Shown here: in pieces, positions 10,554 to 18,690 of the stretch
Numbering within the stretch: position 1 is the first letter of the stretch
How the letters are laid out: every line of letters starts with the position of its first letter
Source: Flavivirga rizhaonensis
Lineage (GTDB): Bacteria > Bacteroidota > Bacteroidia > Flavobacteriales > Flavobacteriaceae
Assembly: GCF_004791695.1 (NCBI RefSeq)
Contig: NZ_SRSO01000001.1
Location: forward strand, 434,001-498,000
Direction of reading: 5' to 3'
Length of the DNA: 64,000 nt
Position numbers and translations under genes: made by a program
Notes under the pieces: generated by a model
What the model was told of the DNA's origin: nothing
What the model saw: only the letters and a program-made list of their open reading frames with translations
The model's database searches: none

Positions 10554-11207
10554 CTATTTAAAGAATAAAATAAATGGAATGATACCAAAGCCTACGGTCA
10601 TAATGGTCGCATATATTAATGAGGTTTTGGCTAATATTCGTAATCCTTTTTTATGGTAAAAACCTAAAGTCATAAAAGCACTCTTTAGACCATGGTTAAG
10701 ATGTAGCCCAAGTGGAATCATTAAAACCGTGTAAAACATTACGAAATAGATATTTTGAAAAAGACCATAGGTAACTTCATAGACATTCACATGCCCATTT
10801 GCATCTAAACCTATGTTTTCTCCAATACCTAGTTTAATACGAGCCCAGAAATTAGCCAAGTGTACTAAAATAAATAAAAGAATTATAACACCTAAAAGCC
10901 CCATGTTTTGTGATGCCCAACTACTGTTTTCTCTAAAATTGTTTATTGAGTAGTGTTGTGATTTGGCTTTTCTGTTTCTTAAAGTAATTAATAAAGCATA
11001 AACTACATGCAGGAGAATGGATAGATATAGAACATACGCTATTATTTTGATAAACAGACTTTCTCTTAGAGTTGTAGAATATGAGTTATAAAGATCTCTG
11101 GCAATGTCTTTGGGAAGTAATAAAATACAATTAGCAGATAAATGTACAATTAGGAAAATACAAAGAAATAAACCTGTGAGAGCGATAATGGATTTTTTGA
11201 AAAACAT
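10554..11207 (-). CDS. sdhC: Succinate dehydrogenase/fumarate reductase cytochrome b subunit
   Basis: 217 residues with five hydrophobic segments, the size and topology of the single-subunit dihaem anchor of type B enzymes (Bacillus SdhC class). Histidines suitable as haem ligands lie in or near the membrane segments: [29 protein letters not shown] and [12 protein letters not shown]. It anchors SdhA and SdhB to the inner membrane and exchanges electrons with menaquinone. First of the three sdh genes, starting 22 nt after the small lipoprotein gene, so probably cotranscribed with it. Confidence 0.9.
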   Translation of the reverse strand: MFFKKSIIALTGLFLCIFLIVHLSANCILLLPKDIARDLYNSYSTTLRESLFIKIIAYVLYLSILLHVVYALLITLRNRKAKSQHYSINNFRENSSWASQNMGLLGVIILLFILVHLANFWARIKLGIGENIGLDANGHVNVYEVTYGLFQNIYFVMFYTVLMIPLGLHLNHGLKSAFMTLGFYHKKGLRILAKTSLIYATIMTVGFGIIPFILFFK

Positions 11208-11229
11208 TGGTTATTTATCTTTTTTAAAA

Positions 11230-11403
11230 CTATCTAGTACTATTTCGTTTCTTCGAATATTTGTTAGAAGCGACATTTGGAGGTAATTCAATTTTATTAG
11301 TCTCAGATTCAAAAGCAGACTGATTTGGAGCATTTTTTGTTGAACCACAACTAAAAATGGTAAATATTGAAACTATTAGAGGTATAATAAATAATTTTTT
11401 CAT
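11230..11403 (-). CDS. Small lipoprotein, 57 residues, unknown function
   Basis: ATG at 11403, TAG stop at 11230-11232. The product starts MKKLFIIPLIVSIFTIFSC: a basic start, a hydrophobic core and a lipobox with Cys19 (IFSCGS), so it should be lipidated after signal peptidase II cleavage. The mature part is only about 39 residues, polar and basic at the end (SKKRNSTR). It is wedged between the stress-protein gene (27 nt upstream) and sdhC (22 nt downstream), which supports it being a real translated gene of this operon. I do not recognise the family. Confidence 0.7.
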   Translation of the reverse strand: MKKLFIIPLIVSIFTIFSCGSTKNAPNQSAFESETNKIELPPNVASNKYSKKRNSTR

Positions 11404-11430
11404 GTCTTAAAGATTTAATCATGTAGAAGA

Positions 11431-12228
11431 TTAATCGTGTAGAATAAGCAATGGAACAGGACTGCTAAATGTTTGCTTTAAAGTAACACTTTCTCCAAAT
11501 AAACGGTCGAAAAAATCTTTCTTACCACGAATTAAACACAGTAATTTAGAATCATTTTTCTTCAGATAATCGTTCAGGTCTGCATTGGTATTACCAGTTC
11601 CAAATGCATAAGTCACAGAAGGATTTAAGTCTTTAAGTTGGTTTAAGGTCTCTTGTATATCTGATGTTTGTTTTTCCGTGATATGTAGGACTTTAATCTT
11701 GCTTTTATGCATCTTAGCGATCTTGCGTAAAGGTTCAATTACAGTTGTATTAGATAATGGGTTATCACTAATAGCAAAAACAATTTCATCGAGTGAATTG
11801 TAATAGTAGAATCTAGGAACAACAATTACGGGAGCTTTTTTAGTTTTAGAAATAACACCACCTGCAATGCTTCCTATAAAAACTTCTTTTAAGCCACTAG
11901 CACCTTTGGTGCCCATAACAATATAGTCGTATTTTCCGCTATTTCCCAGTGAGGTAATAGCAGTAACGGTATCGTTCAGAACTATTTTGGTTTTCATAGC
12001 AATTTTTGGGAACTCTTTCTGAACCTTTTCAATGAGCTCATCCATACTACGTTGTGCATCTTTTTCTAATAGACCATCTATTGATTTCATAAGGAGAGCG
12101 GTTGATTTTATCCCATAAATATGTAAGATTGTAATCTCTACAGATGACGACCCAAATAGTTTAATAGCATAAGACAAAGCATTTAAGGATGTGTCTGAAA
12201 AATCGACAGGAACAAGAATTTTATTCAT
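11431..12228 (-). CDS. Universal stress protein (UspA family), two-domain
   Basis: 265 residues. The first half is a standard UspA fold (MNKILVPVDFSDTSLNALSYA) and ends with the ATP-binding pattern G-2X-G-9X-G-S in MGTKGASGLKEVFIGS, so it is likely an ATP-binding type. The second half (about 140-265) is a diverged UspA repeat without that motif. It heads the minus-strand run stress protein - lipoprotein - sdhCAB, which suggests that this respiratory complex is made under stress, stationary or low-oxygen conditions. Expression is probably driven from the intergenic region to its right. Confidence 0.88.
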   Translation of the reverse strand: MNKILVPVDFSDTSLNALSYAIKLFGSSSVEITILHIYGIKSTALLMKSIDGLLEKDAQRSMDELIEKVQKEFPKIAMKTKIVLNDTVTAITSLGNSGKYDYIVMGTKGASGLKEVFIGSIAGGVISKTKKAPVIVVPRFYYYNSLDEIVFAISDNPLSNTTVIEPLRKIAKMHKSKIKVLHITEKQTSDIQETLNQLKDLNPSVTYAFGTGNTNADLNDYLKKNDSKLLCLIRGKKDFFDRLFGESVTLKQTFSSPVPLLILHD

Positions 12229-12349
12229 TTTTCAAAATATTTAATGTGAGTATATTCTTTGATGTGAAGCTTTTATTTACTTGTCTAAGATTATAAATAC
12301 CCTTGCAGTTTTATTATCTAAAAAAACAGTACTTCATTTTCGCTTATTA

Positions 12350-12377
12350 CAAACCTATAAACAAAATCTTTAGACAA
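12350..12377 (-). promoter_or_regulatory. Promoter toward the UspA-lipoprotein-sdhCAB operon
   Basis: On the minus strand a TTG (complement of 12375-12377), a 17-bp spacer and TAGGTTTG (complement of 12350-12357), an exact TAnnTTTG match. The leader to the ATG at 12228 would be about 115 nt. Confidence 0.5.
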
Positions 12378-12493
12378 ACTTTAGAGAATAAGAAATGGCT
12401 AACTAAGATTAAATATTTTCTTAAATACAAGCATTTTGTAGTAGACTATATCTTAATTAATACTTCCTTAATTCATCAATAGTATTTGCTTGT

Positions 12494-12510
12494 TCTTAAG
12501 TTTTTCTAAA
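12494..12510 (-). promoter_or_regulatory. Two-copy TTAAGA-type direct-repeat box
   Basis: In minus-strand sense TTTAGA, 5 bp, TTAAGA: the same 11-bp phasing as the boxes at 23275, 24603, 31405 and 33647. TACTATTG, one base from TAnnTTTG, lies 9 bp further on (12477-12484). Only two copies are present and the distance to the gene (about 265 bp) is large, so this is weaker than the others. Confidence 0.35.
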
Positions 12511-12694
12511 GAATCAAATAATAGTTTTATAACAAATTACTAGTTGTGTATGCTTCTAATCTAATATCGAAAGAATTATTAATTAGCATTAAATACAAAA
12601 TCTTTTGATTTATGGTTTTTAATGAAATATGCTATAGTTAAACTGATTCTTAAAAATCAAAGTATGAGATTAAGAAATAATAAAATTTAAACAG

Positions 12695-13837
12695 ATGAAA
12701 CTATTAGAAAATATTTTATTGGCAGATGATTTTAGCAAATCTTCTGATAATGTTTTACAAACTGCAATTGAACTTGCAAAAGTAATGCAATCGAAGATTA
12801 CCCCTATTCATATACTCCCTGACGATATTGTTAATGAAAAGGTAAAGACATTGCTAAACGAAACGGCATTAGTGAAGCTAAACGAGACCATGAAAATTAT
12901 AGAAAACGCTGGTGTAGAGGTTGGAGAACCAATACTTGAATTTGGCTCAATTAGCGATAGTGTTGTCCGATCTGCAATCGATGTTAAAACTAATCTCATT
13001 TTAATTGGTTCTGGAGAAGGGCAAAGAGGAAATAAATTTCAATTAGGAACTACAGCTGAACGGATCATTCAAAAAAGTGAAAAACCTGTTTTCGTAGTAA
13101 AAGAAGGTATACTTCTTAATGTTCAAAACATTCTTTGTCCAGTTGATTTTTCTGAATCATCAAAACGTGCTCTTAAAAATGCCATTACAATGGCTCGTAG
13201 GTTTAGGGCAGAATTAACTATTCTTGGTGTTTGCGAATTACAAGGATCTACTTGGTTTGCGTCAGAAACAGAAAGAGCTGAAGAAAACTATATCAGGTGT
13301 GCCCAACACAAAGCTCAATTCAATGCGTTTCTGGAAGAGTTCAATCTAACAGAACTGAATTGGTCTAAAGAAACTCCAAAAGGAAATCCAGCTGAAGAGA
13401 TACTTAGCGCAATTTCAAGAAAAATGGTAGACTTACTTGTAATGGGCACAGCAGGAAGAACAGGTTTGAACCGTTTAATTATGGGTAGCGTTACCGAAAA
13501 AGTAGTAAGAGAAGTACCATGCTCGTTTTTAACTCTAAAATCCGAAGATGTTATCAGTTTGCAACTCGAAAATGATATCAAAGATATTGAAATGTTATAC
13601 AAAACAGGAACTCAACTTATGGAAGACGGATTTTATGAAGACTCTATAGAACAGTTTAAGTCTTGCCTGAGCATAAGCAATATGCATGTGCCAGCTTATT
13701 TTGCAATAGCCAAAGTGTACGATAAAACCAACGAACCTGAAAAAGCAAAACGATACAGGAATAATGGTAGGGAAATAAAAGATAGAATCTGGTATTCAAA
13801 AATTGAAGAAGAAGTTCGAAAATTGAGAGGTAGTTAA
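12695..13837 (+). CDS. Tandem universal stress protein with C-terminal TPR-like tail
   Basis: 380 residues: two UspA domains followed by a helical tail. Domain 1 begins MKLLENILLADDFSKSSDN. Domain 2 begins about residue 145 (VQNILCPVDFSESSKRAL) and carries the complete ATP-binding pattern GTAGRTGLNRLIMGS. Residues from about 295 (TGTQLMEDGFYEDSIEQF) look like one or two tetratricopeptide repeats, which would mediate protein contacts. It is 28 nt upstream of the V-type ATPase A subunit on the same strand, so it probably leads that operon and mirrors the UspA gene heading the diverging sdh operon. Confidence 0.88.
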   Translation: MKLLENILLADDFSKSSDNVLQTAIELAKVMQSKITPIHILPDDIVNEKVKTLLNETALVKLNETMKIIENAGVEVGEPILEFGSISDSVVRSAIDVKTNLILIGSGEGQRGNKFQLGTTAERIIQKSEKPVFVVKEGILLNVQNILCPVDFSESSKRALKNAITMARRFRAELTILGVCELQGSTWFASETERAEENYIRCAQHKAQFNAFLEEFNLTELNWSKETPKGNPAEEILSAISRKMVDLLVMGTAGRTGLNRLIMGSVTEKVVREVPCSFLTLKSEDVISLQLENDIKDIEMLYKTGTQLMEDGFYEDSIEQFKSCLSISNMHVPAYFAIAKVYDKTNEPEKAKRYRNNGREIKDRIWYSKIEEEVRKLRGS

Positions 13838-13865
13838 ATAATAACACTTAAGAAATTCAAATCAC

Positions 13866-15611
13866 TTGGAAAAAGCAAAAGGAAAAGTCGTTAGTGTTAA
13901 CGAATCCTTGGTAGGTGCAGAAAACACTCAAGGAGCTATAATGAATGGTGAAGTAGCTTACATTATCTTAGAAGATGGTAAACGCTTAAAAGCTGAAGTT
14001 ATTGATGTTAAGCCTGGTAAATTAGTGTATTTACAAGTCTTTGAAGATACCTCATGGATGAAAGTCGGTGACATTGTAGAATTCACTGGGCTTCCTTTAG
14101 CCGTAAAATTAGGTCCTGGTATTTTAGGTACTGTAACCGATGGGCTTCAAAACCCTTTGTATAAACTGGCAGAGAAAGAGTGGTTTTTAGAGCGAGGAAT
14201 GGTAGTAGAGCCTTTAGACACTAATGTAAAATGGCATTTTACACCCCAAATAAAAAAGGGTGATGTCGTTAGCGGAAGTTCTATTCTAGGTACAGTACCC
14301 GAAAAAATGTTTCAACATAAAATTTTTGTGCCATTTTCTGTTCAAGGGGATTATACAGTTGAACATATTGTGGCAGAAGGTGATTACACCATAAAAGATA
14401 CCATTAGCACTATTAAAGATAGTTTAGGTAATACTATGGATTTAACTATGGCATTTGATTGGCCTGTTAAAAAACCGATGCCCTTTCACGAGCGTTCAGT
14501 GCCTACGGAAACACTTCCTACAGGAATGCGGATTTTAGATGCACTTTTTCCAATAGCTTATGGTGGTACGGCTTGTAGCCCTGGACCATTTGGAGCAGGA
14601 AAAACAGTACTTCAACATAGTATAGCTAAACACTCAAGAGCAGATGTGGTAATTATAGCAGCATGTGGCGAACGTGCAGGTGAGGCTGTTGAGGTTTTTA
14701 AGGATTTCCCAGAACTTATTGACCCAAGAACAGGAAAATCTTTAATGGACAGAACTTATATTGTTGGTAACACCTCATCAATGCCTGTTGCTGCTCGTGA
14801 AGCATCTGTTTATATGGCAACTGCAGTAGGAGAGTACTATCGTAAACAAGGGCTAGATGTGTTAATTCTTGCAGACTCTACGTCGCGTTGGGCACAAGCA
14901 CTTAGAGAGACTTCTGGTAGAAAAGAAGAGATCCCAGGCCCAGAGGCTTTTCCGATGTATATTTCAACATTGATTTCTGCTTTTTATGATCGGGCTGGTG
15001 TGGAAATTCTACCTGATGGTTCCAAGAGCTCGTTGAGTATTATTGGTACAGTATCACCAGCTGGTGGAAATTTTGATGAACCCGTAACTCAAGCTACTTT
15101 ACTAAGTACAGGAGCCTTTTTAGGATTGTCACGAGAACTATCTGATGCCCGAAAATATCCTGCCATAGACCGTATTGATAGTAACTCAAAATATTCATCA
15201 CTCATTTCAGATGGCGAAGTACGTTTTTTAAAAGATTTACTTCGAGAAGGAAAGACCATTGCATCCAATTTAGTATTGATGGGTGAACGCGGCATCACCA
15301 ATGAAGCTTATACCACATACCAAAAATCCGAATTATTGGATGCTGTGTTTTTACAGCAAAACAGTTTTCAAGATGTAGATGGTGTTACAAACCCTGAACG
15401 ATTGCGTTTAATGTTCAATATGGTTAAGAAGATTATTGATACATCTGTTCATATTGAAACTAAAGAAGATATCAGGTCGCATTTCAATTTTCTTCGTCAA
15501 GCTTTTATTGACTGGAATTACATGAAAATGGATGACTCAAATTTCGATAACCAAAAATCTAAAATCTTAAATCTGGTTAAACAAAAAGCACATGTTAAAG
15601 AAAACGTATGA
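13866..15611 (+). CDS. ntpA: V/A-type ATPase catalytic subunit A
   Basis: 581 residues, full length for the catalytic subunit. The P-loop GPFGAGKT lies near residue 240 in the A-subunit context CSPGPFGAGKTVLQH, and the non-homologous region insert of A subunits precedes it. The start is a TTG codon (product MEKAKGKVVSVNESLV). No in-frame ATG lies nearby upstream, and this start aligns with the usual A-subunit N-terminus. First ATPase gene of the set A-B-E-(DUF2764-like)-D-I-K, overlapping the B gene by 20 nt. With B it forms the cytoplasmic head that hydrolyses or makes ATP. Confidence 0.95.
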   Translation: MEKAKGKVVSVNESLVGAENTQGAIMNGEVAYIILEDGKRLKAEVIDVKPGKLVYLQVFEDTSWMKVGDIVEFTGLPLAVKLGPGILGTVTDGLQNPLYKLAEKEWFLERGMVVEPLDTNVKWHFTPQIKKGDVVSGSSILGTVPEKMFQHKIFVPFSVQGDYTVEHIVAEGDYTIKDTISTIKDSLGNTMDLTMAFDWPVKKPMPFHERSVPTETLPTGMRILDALFPIAYGGTACSPGPFGAGKTVLQHSIAKHSRADVVIIAACGERAGEAVEVFKDFPELIDPRTGKSLMDRTYIVGNTSSMPVAAREASVYMATAVGEYYRKQGLDVLILADSTSRWAQALRETSGRKEEIPGPEAFPMYISTLISAFYDRAGVEILPDGSKSSLSIIGTVSPAGGNFDEPVTQATLLSTGAFLGLSRELSDARKYPAIDRIDSNSKYSSLISDGEVRFLKDLLREGKTIASNLVLMGERGITNEAYTTYQKSELLDAVFLQQNSFQDVDGVTNPERLRLMFNMVKKIIDTSVHIETKEDIRSHFNFLRQAFIDWNYMKMDDSNFDNQKSKILNLVKQKAHVKENV

Positions 15612-16923
15612 GAATATAGATAGTATTGGTAGAGCCATTCTTACCATTCAAGCTAAAGATGTGCACAATAAGGAGTTGGCTGAAGTCATTTACCCTGATG
15701 GTAGAAAGGCATTTGCTCAGGTCATTGCTCTCAATGGTTCTAAAGTTACGTTACAGTTGTTTGCTGGTGGTTTTGGTGTATCAACGAACTGTAAAGTACG
15801 CTTCTTGGGAAATCCAGTTCAGGTTGGTTTTTCAGATGAGATGTTAGGTCGTGTGTATGCTGGTAATGGACAGCCTATAGATGGTGGGCCTCAATTAGTA
15901 TCAGACATGACACGTGTTGCAGGACCATCAATAAATCCAGTAAAACGACTCATTCCTAAGAATATGATTCGTACAGGTGTACCCATGATTGATGTATTTA
16001 ATACGCTAGTACGCTCACAAAAAATCCCAATTTTTGCTAGGGCAGGCGAGCCGTATAACAGGCTGCTTGCCAATGTTGCTACACAAACCGATGCAGATGT
16101 TATCATTATTGGTGGTGTAGGGTTAAAGTATGATGAGTACCATTATTTTAAGGAACGTATTGAAGAAGCGGGGAGTAAGAGCAAAACTATTATGTTCATC
16201 CACACGCATAGAGATTCTATCGTTGAAGGTTTAATGGTGCCAGATTTGGCATTAGCAGTAGGTGAACGTTTTGCATTACAAGGTAAAAATGTGTTTGTGC
16301 TACTATCAGATATGACACAATGGTCGGATTATCTGAGACAAGTTGCTAATGCACAAGACCAAATTCCTGCCAATCAAGGATATCCAGGTGATTTGTACTC
16401 ACAATTAGCGAGTCGTTACGAAAAGGCTGCCGATATTGATGGTGCGGGTAGTTTAACTATTTTGGGTGTAACCACTATGGACGACGTAACGCATCCAGTA
16501 CCAGATAACACAGGATATATTACTGAGGGACAATTTTTTATGAAAGATGGTTATCTAGAATTGTTTGGGTCGCTAAGTCGATTAAAACAACAGGTTAATG
16601 ATAAAACGCGTGATGACCACAGAAGTATTATGAATGCCATGGCACGCTTATTTTCTGAAGCTGAAGAACGTGTAAAAGCACAAAAATTTGGCTCGGTTAA
16701 GGACGAATATTCTTTACGCTTGCTAGATTATCGTAAAACGTTTCAAAAGGAATTGATGGATCCGTTCCGCTATCTAGAATTAGAAGATGCTTTGGATTTA
16801 TGCTGGGATATTTTAGCTAATCATTTCAAAAAAGAAGAAGTTGTATTATCGTCAGAACTTGTAAATATGTATTGGCCAGAAAACCAAAAATTTAAGATTT
16901 TAAAAAACAGTACGAATGAGTAA
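15592..16923 (+). CDS. ntpB: V/A-type ATPase subunit B
   Basis: 443 residues. Non-catalytic nucleotide-interface subunit alternating with A in the head. As usual for B subunits there is no Walker A lysine motif; the equivalent region reads FARAGEPYNRLLANVATQ. Conserved stretches include GGVGLKYDEYHYF, TMDDVTHPVPDNTGYITEGQ and a C-terminal helical domain. The ATG lies inside the end of ntpA (20-nt overlap) and the end overlaps ntpE by 8 nt, which points to translational coupling. Confidence 0.95.
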   Translation: MLKKTYENIDSIGRAILTIQAKDVHNKELAEVIYPDGRKAFAQVIALNGSKVTLQLFAGGFGVSTNCKVRFLGNPVQVGFSDEMLGRVYAGNGQPIDGGPQLVSDMTRVAGPSINPVKRLIPKNMIRTGVPMIDVFNTLVRSQKIPIFARAGEPYNRLLANVATQTDADVIIIGGVGLKYDEYHYFKERIEEAGSKSKTIMFIHTHRDSIVEGLMVPDLALAVGERFALQGKNVFVLLSDMTQWSDYLRQVANAQDQIPANQGYPGDLYSQLASRYEKAADIDGAGSLTILGVTTMDDVTHPVPDNTGYITEGQFFMKDGYLELFGSLSRLKQQVNDKTRDDHRSIMNAMARLFSEAEERVKAQKFGSVKDEYSLRLLDYRKTFQKELMDPFRYLELEDALDLCWDILANHFKKEEVVLSSELVNMYWPENQKFKILKNSTNE

Positions 16924-17506
16924 TAACACCTTAGATGAGTTAATTGCCAAGGTTAAATCTGAAGCCATTGATAGTGCAGAAAAAGAATCGCAGCAAATTA
17001 TTAATGATGCTAAACAAAAGGCGGAGCAATTATTAAAAAATACAGAAGAAGAGAGGCTACAAATTTTAAATGAAGCTAAAAAAGAAGCTGATGCTACACT
17101 TGATAAAGGTAAAATTGCTCTGAAACAGGCCGCACGAGATGTTCATATTTCTGTTAAGAACGATTTACTCAAGCTATTTAAAGCTGTATTAGAGGCTGAA
17201 GTAGAAACTGCATTTACGCCAGAGCTCTATACCTTAGTAATTACCAAGATTATAGATACTATAGGTAATAATGTAGACATTGTGCTTCCTGCAAATGTTG
17301 AAGACCAAATGGTAGATGCTATTCGACAAAAAGTGGCGGATTCAAAGCGTAATTTTAAAATACTAAAAAGAGAGCAATTATTCTCAGGTCTGTCAGTTAC
17401 TAAAATAGATGAAGGCTGGAGCTATCAGATTACAGCAGAAGAAGTGTCAGAGCTATTAAGTCACCACTTGAGCCAAAAGTGGGTGGAAATTTTAAAGGGA
17501 AAATAG
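16916..17506 (+). CDS. ntpE: V/A-type ATPase subunit E (peripheral stalk)
   Basis: 196 residues. The N-terminal half (about 1-75) is a long charged helix rich in Glu, Lys and Ala (EKESQQIINDAKQKAEQLL), the coiled coil of the peripheral stalk. The C-terminal half has the mixed globular domain of E subunits (ELYTLVITKIIDTIG ... DEGWSYQI). It overlaps ntpB by 8 nt and is one base from the next gene. No separate G/H stalk partner gene is visible in the cluster. Confidence 0.88.
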   Translation: MSNNTLDELIAKVKSEAIDSAEKESQQIINDAKQKAEQLLKNTEEERLQILNEAKKEADATLDKGKIALKQAARDVHISVKNDLLKLFKAVLEAEVETAFTPELYTLVITKIIDTIGNNVDIVLPANVEDQMVDAIRQKVADSKRNFKILKREQLFSGLSVTKIDEGWSYQITAEEVSELLSHHLSQKWVEILKGK

Positions 17507-17507
17507 A

Positions 17508-18077
17508 ATGCTTGCAGGAAACCTAGAATATGTAATAAGTAGTCTTCCGAATCTATCTTTTAATGATTCGGAGGCATTGCAGCATGAGGTATCCTCAATA
17601 TTCCATAAATATGCTTTAGTTACTGAAGCTTCAAGTGATTTAATTTCAATTCTAAATACAGAAACAAAGAAATTCTTGTCCTCTCGTGAGTTTGAACACT
17701 TTCAACAAATTCAGTTAAAAACCATTCATTTAGCAAAGTTTCAGAATTCTAAAAATGCAGTAATAGCTGAATTTTCAAATTTTATGTTTCAACTGAAACA
17801 AGAACTACGAACATACAGAATAGCTAAAAAATCCGATAAAACTATAAGCAAGATAAACTACGAAATTATAGAGGTCTTGTATGAAAACCCTTTGGAAGCT
17901 GAACAGCAGTTACTGGAACTACAGTGGCAAAAGTTAGAAGCATTATCTATTGGTCATTATTCTGATTTTTCCTCTCTAATTCTTTATAAGTTTAAATTAG
18001 AGTTATTATTACGTTGGTGGTGTTTTGATACCGAAATAGGTTTTGAAATTTTTCAACAAACCTTAAATGTAGAATGA
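17508..18077 (+). CDS. V-ATPase cluster protein, DUF2764-like (possible subunit C equivalent)
   Basis: 189 residues, mostly helical, no signal peptide or membrane segment. The N-terminus (LEYVISSLPNLSF) and C-terminus (NPLEAEQQLLELQWQKLEAL, then GHYSDFSSLILYKFKLELLLRW) match my memory of the DUF2764 family, found only inside Bacteroidota and spirochaete V/A-ATPase operons. Position and size suggest a central-stalk or rotor-cap component replacing subunit C/d, which is otherwise missing here. The role is inferred from context, not shown. Confidence 0.7.
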   Translation: MLAGNLEYVISSLPNLSFNDSEALQHEVSSIFHKYALVTEASSDLISILNTETKKFLSSREFEHFQQIQLKTIHLAKFQNSKNAVIAEFSNFMFQLKQELRTYRIAKKSDKTISKINYEIIEVLYENPLEAEQQLLELQWQKLEALSIGHYSDFSSLILYKFKLELLLRWWCFDTEIGFEIFQQTLNVE

Positions 18078-18078
18078 T

Positions 18079-18690
18079 ATGGCGGATAAGATTCTAATGA
18101 ATAAAAACACATTGACGACCTTAAAGAATGAACTTAAAGGTTACCATACAGCCTTACCTGTTTTTGAAATGAAAGAACAGCAATTAAAGGAAGTGATTCA
18201 AGTTATAGAGACTGCCGTAGACCGATTAGAAGGTGCTATAGCCAAAACTAATAAAGATACCAAAACTTGGGCTGCAGTTATGGCAGAGGACACTATCAAT
18301 TTATCTCATTTTGTATTAGTAAATGAACTCAAAACTAAAACAAAAGAAATCGCTGGTGTTATCATTGAACAGTTTGTAGATCTCAGTTTTGAAGAACAAG
18401 ACATTGATTATCTCACCACACCACTTTGGGTTGATGCTGCTATCGAAGCCATCAAAGACCAAAAGACCAATCAGTTGATGCTACAATTGGAATTAAAAAA
18501 TTTGGAAAGTGTTAAAGAAGAATTGGCAGAGGCACGACGAATGAAAAATGCACTGAAAGAAGTCTTTATCCCAGAAACCAAGAATAATATCCGAAAGATT
18601 GAGATTTATTTGGGAGATGTAGAACGCTTGGCAATAGGCTGTGCCAAATTGGTAAAAAAGAAAAAACAAGTAAAAAGTGAAGTAGTATGA
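18079..18690 (+). CDS. ntpD: V/A-type ATPase subunit D (central shaft)
   Basis: 203 residues. Long N- and C-terminal helices (KNTLTTLKNELKGYHTALPV; ARRMKNALKEVFIPETKNN) form the antiparallel coiled coil that turns inside the A/B head. The tail is basic (KLVKKKKQVKSEVV), typical of D subunits. One base after the preceding stop, and its own stop overlaps the start of ntpI (ATGA). There is no subunit F gene next to it. Confidence 0.92.
   Translation: MADKILMNKNTLTTLKNELKGYHTALPVFEMKEQQLKEVIQVIETAVDRLEGAIAKTNKDTKTWAAVMAEDTINLSHFVLVNELKTKTKEIAGVIIEQFVDLSFEEQDIDYLTTPLWVDAAIEAIKDQKTNQLMLQLELKNLESVKEELAEARRMKNALKEVFIPETKNNIRKIEIYLGDVERLAIGCAKLVKKKKQVKSEVV

Larger units (their letters stand above)
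12229..12694. other. Divergent regulatory region between the two stress-protein operons
   Basis: 466 bp separating two diverging operons. It holds a minus-strand promoter (12350-12377) and a two-copy 11-bp-phased box (12494-12510), both listed separately. No coding signal seen. I found no full TAnnTTTG match for the plus-strand operon. Confidence 0.5.

Noticed and set aside
10547-10588. Upstream ATG extending SdhA by 14 residues
   Set aside because: The extension overlaps the sdhC end; the ATG at 10546 sits directly after the sdhC stop and matches the usual N-terminus.
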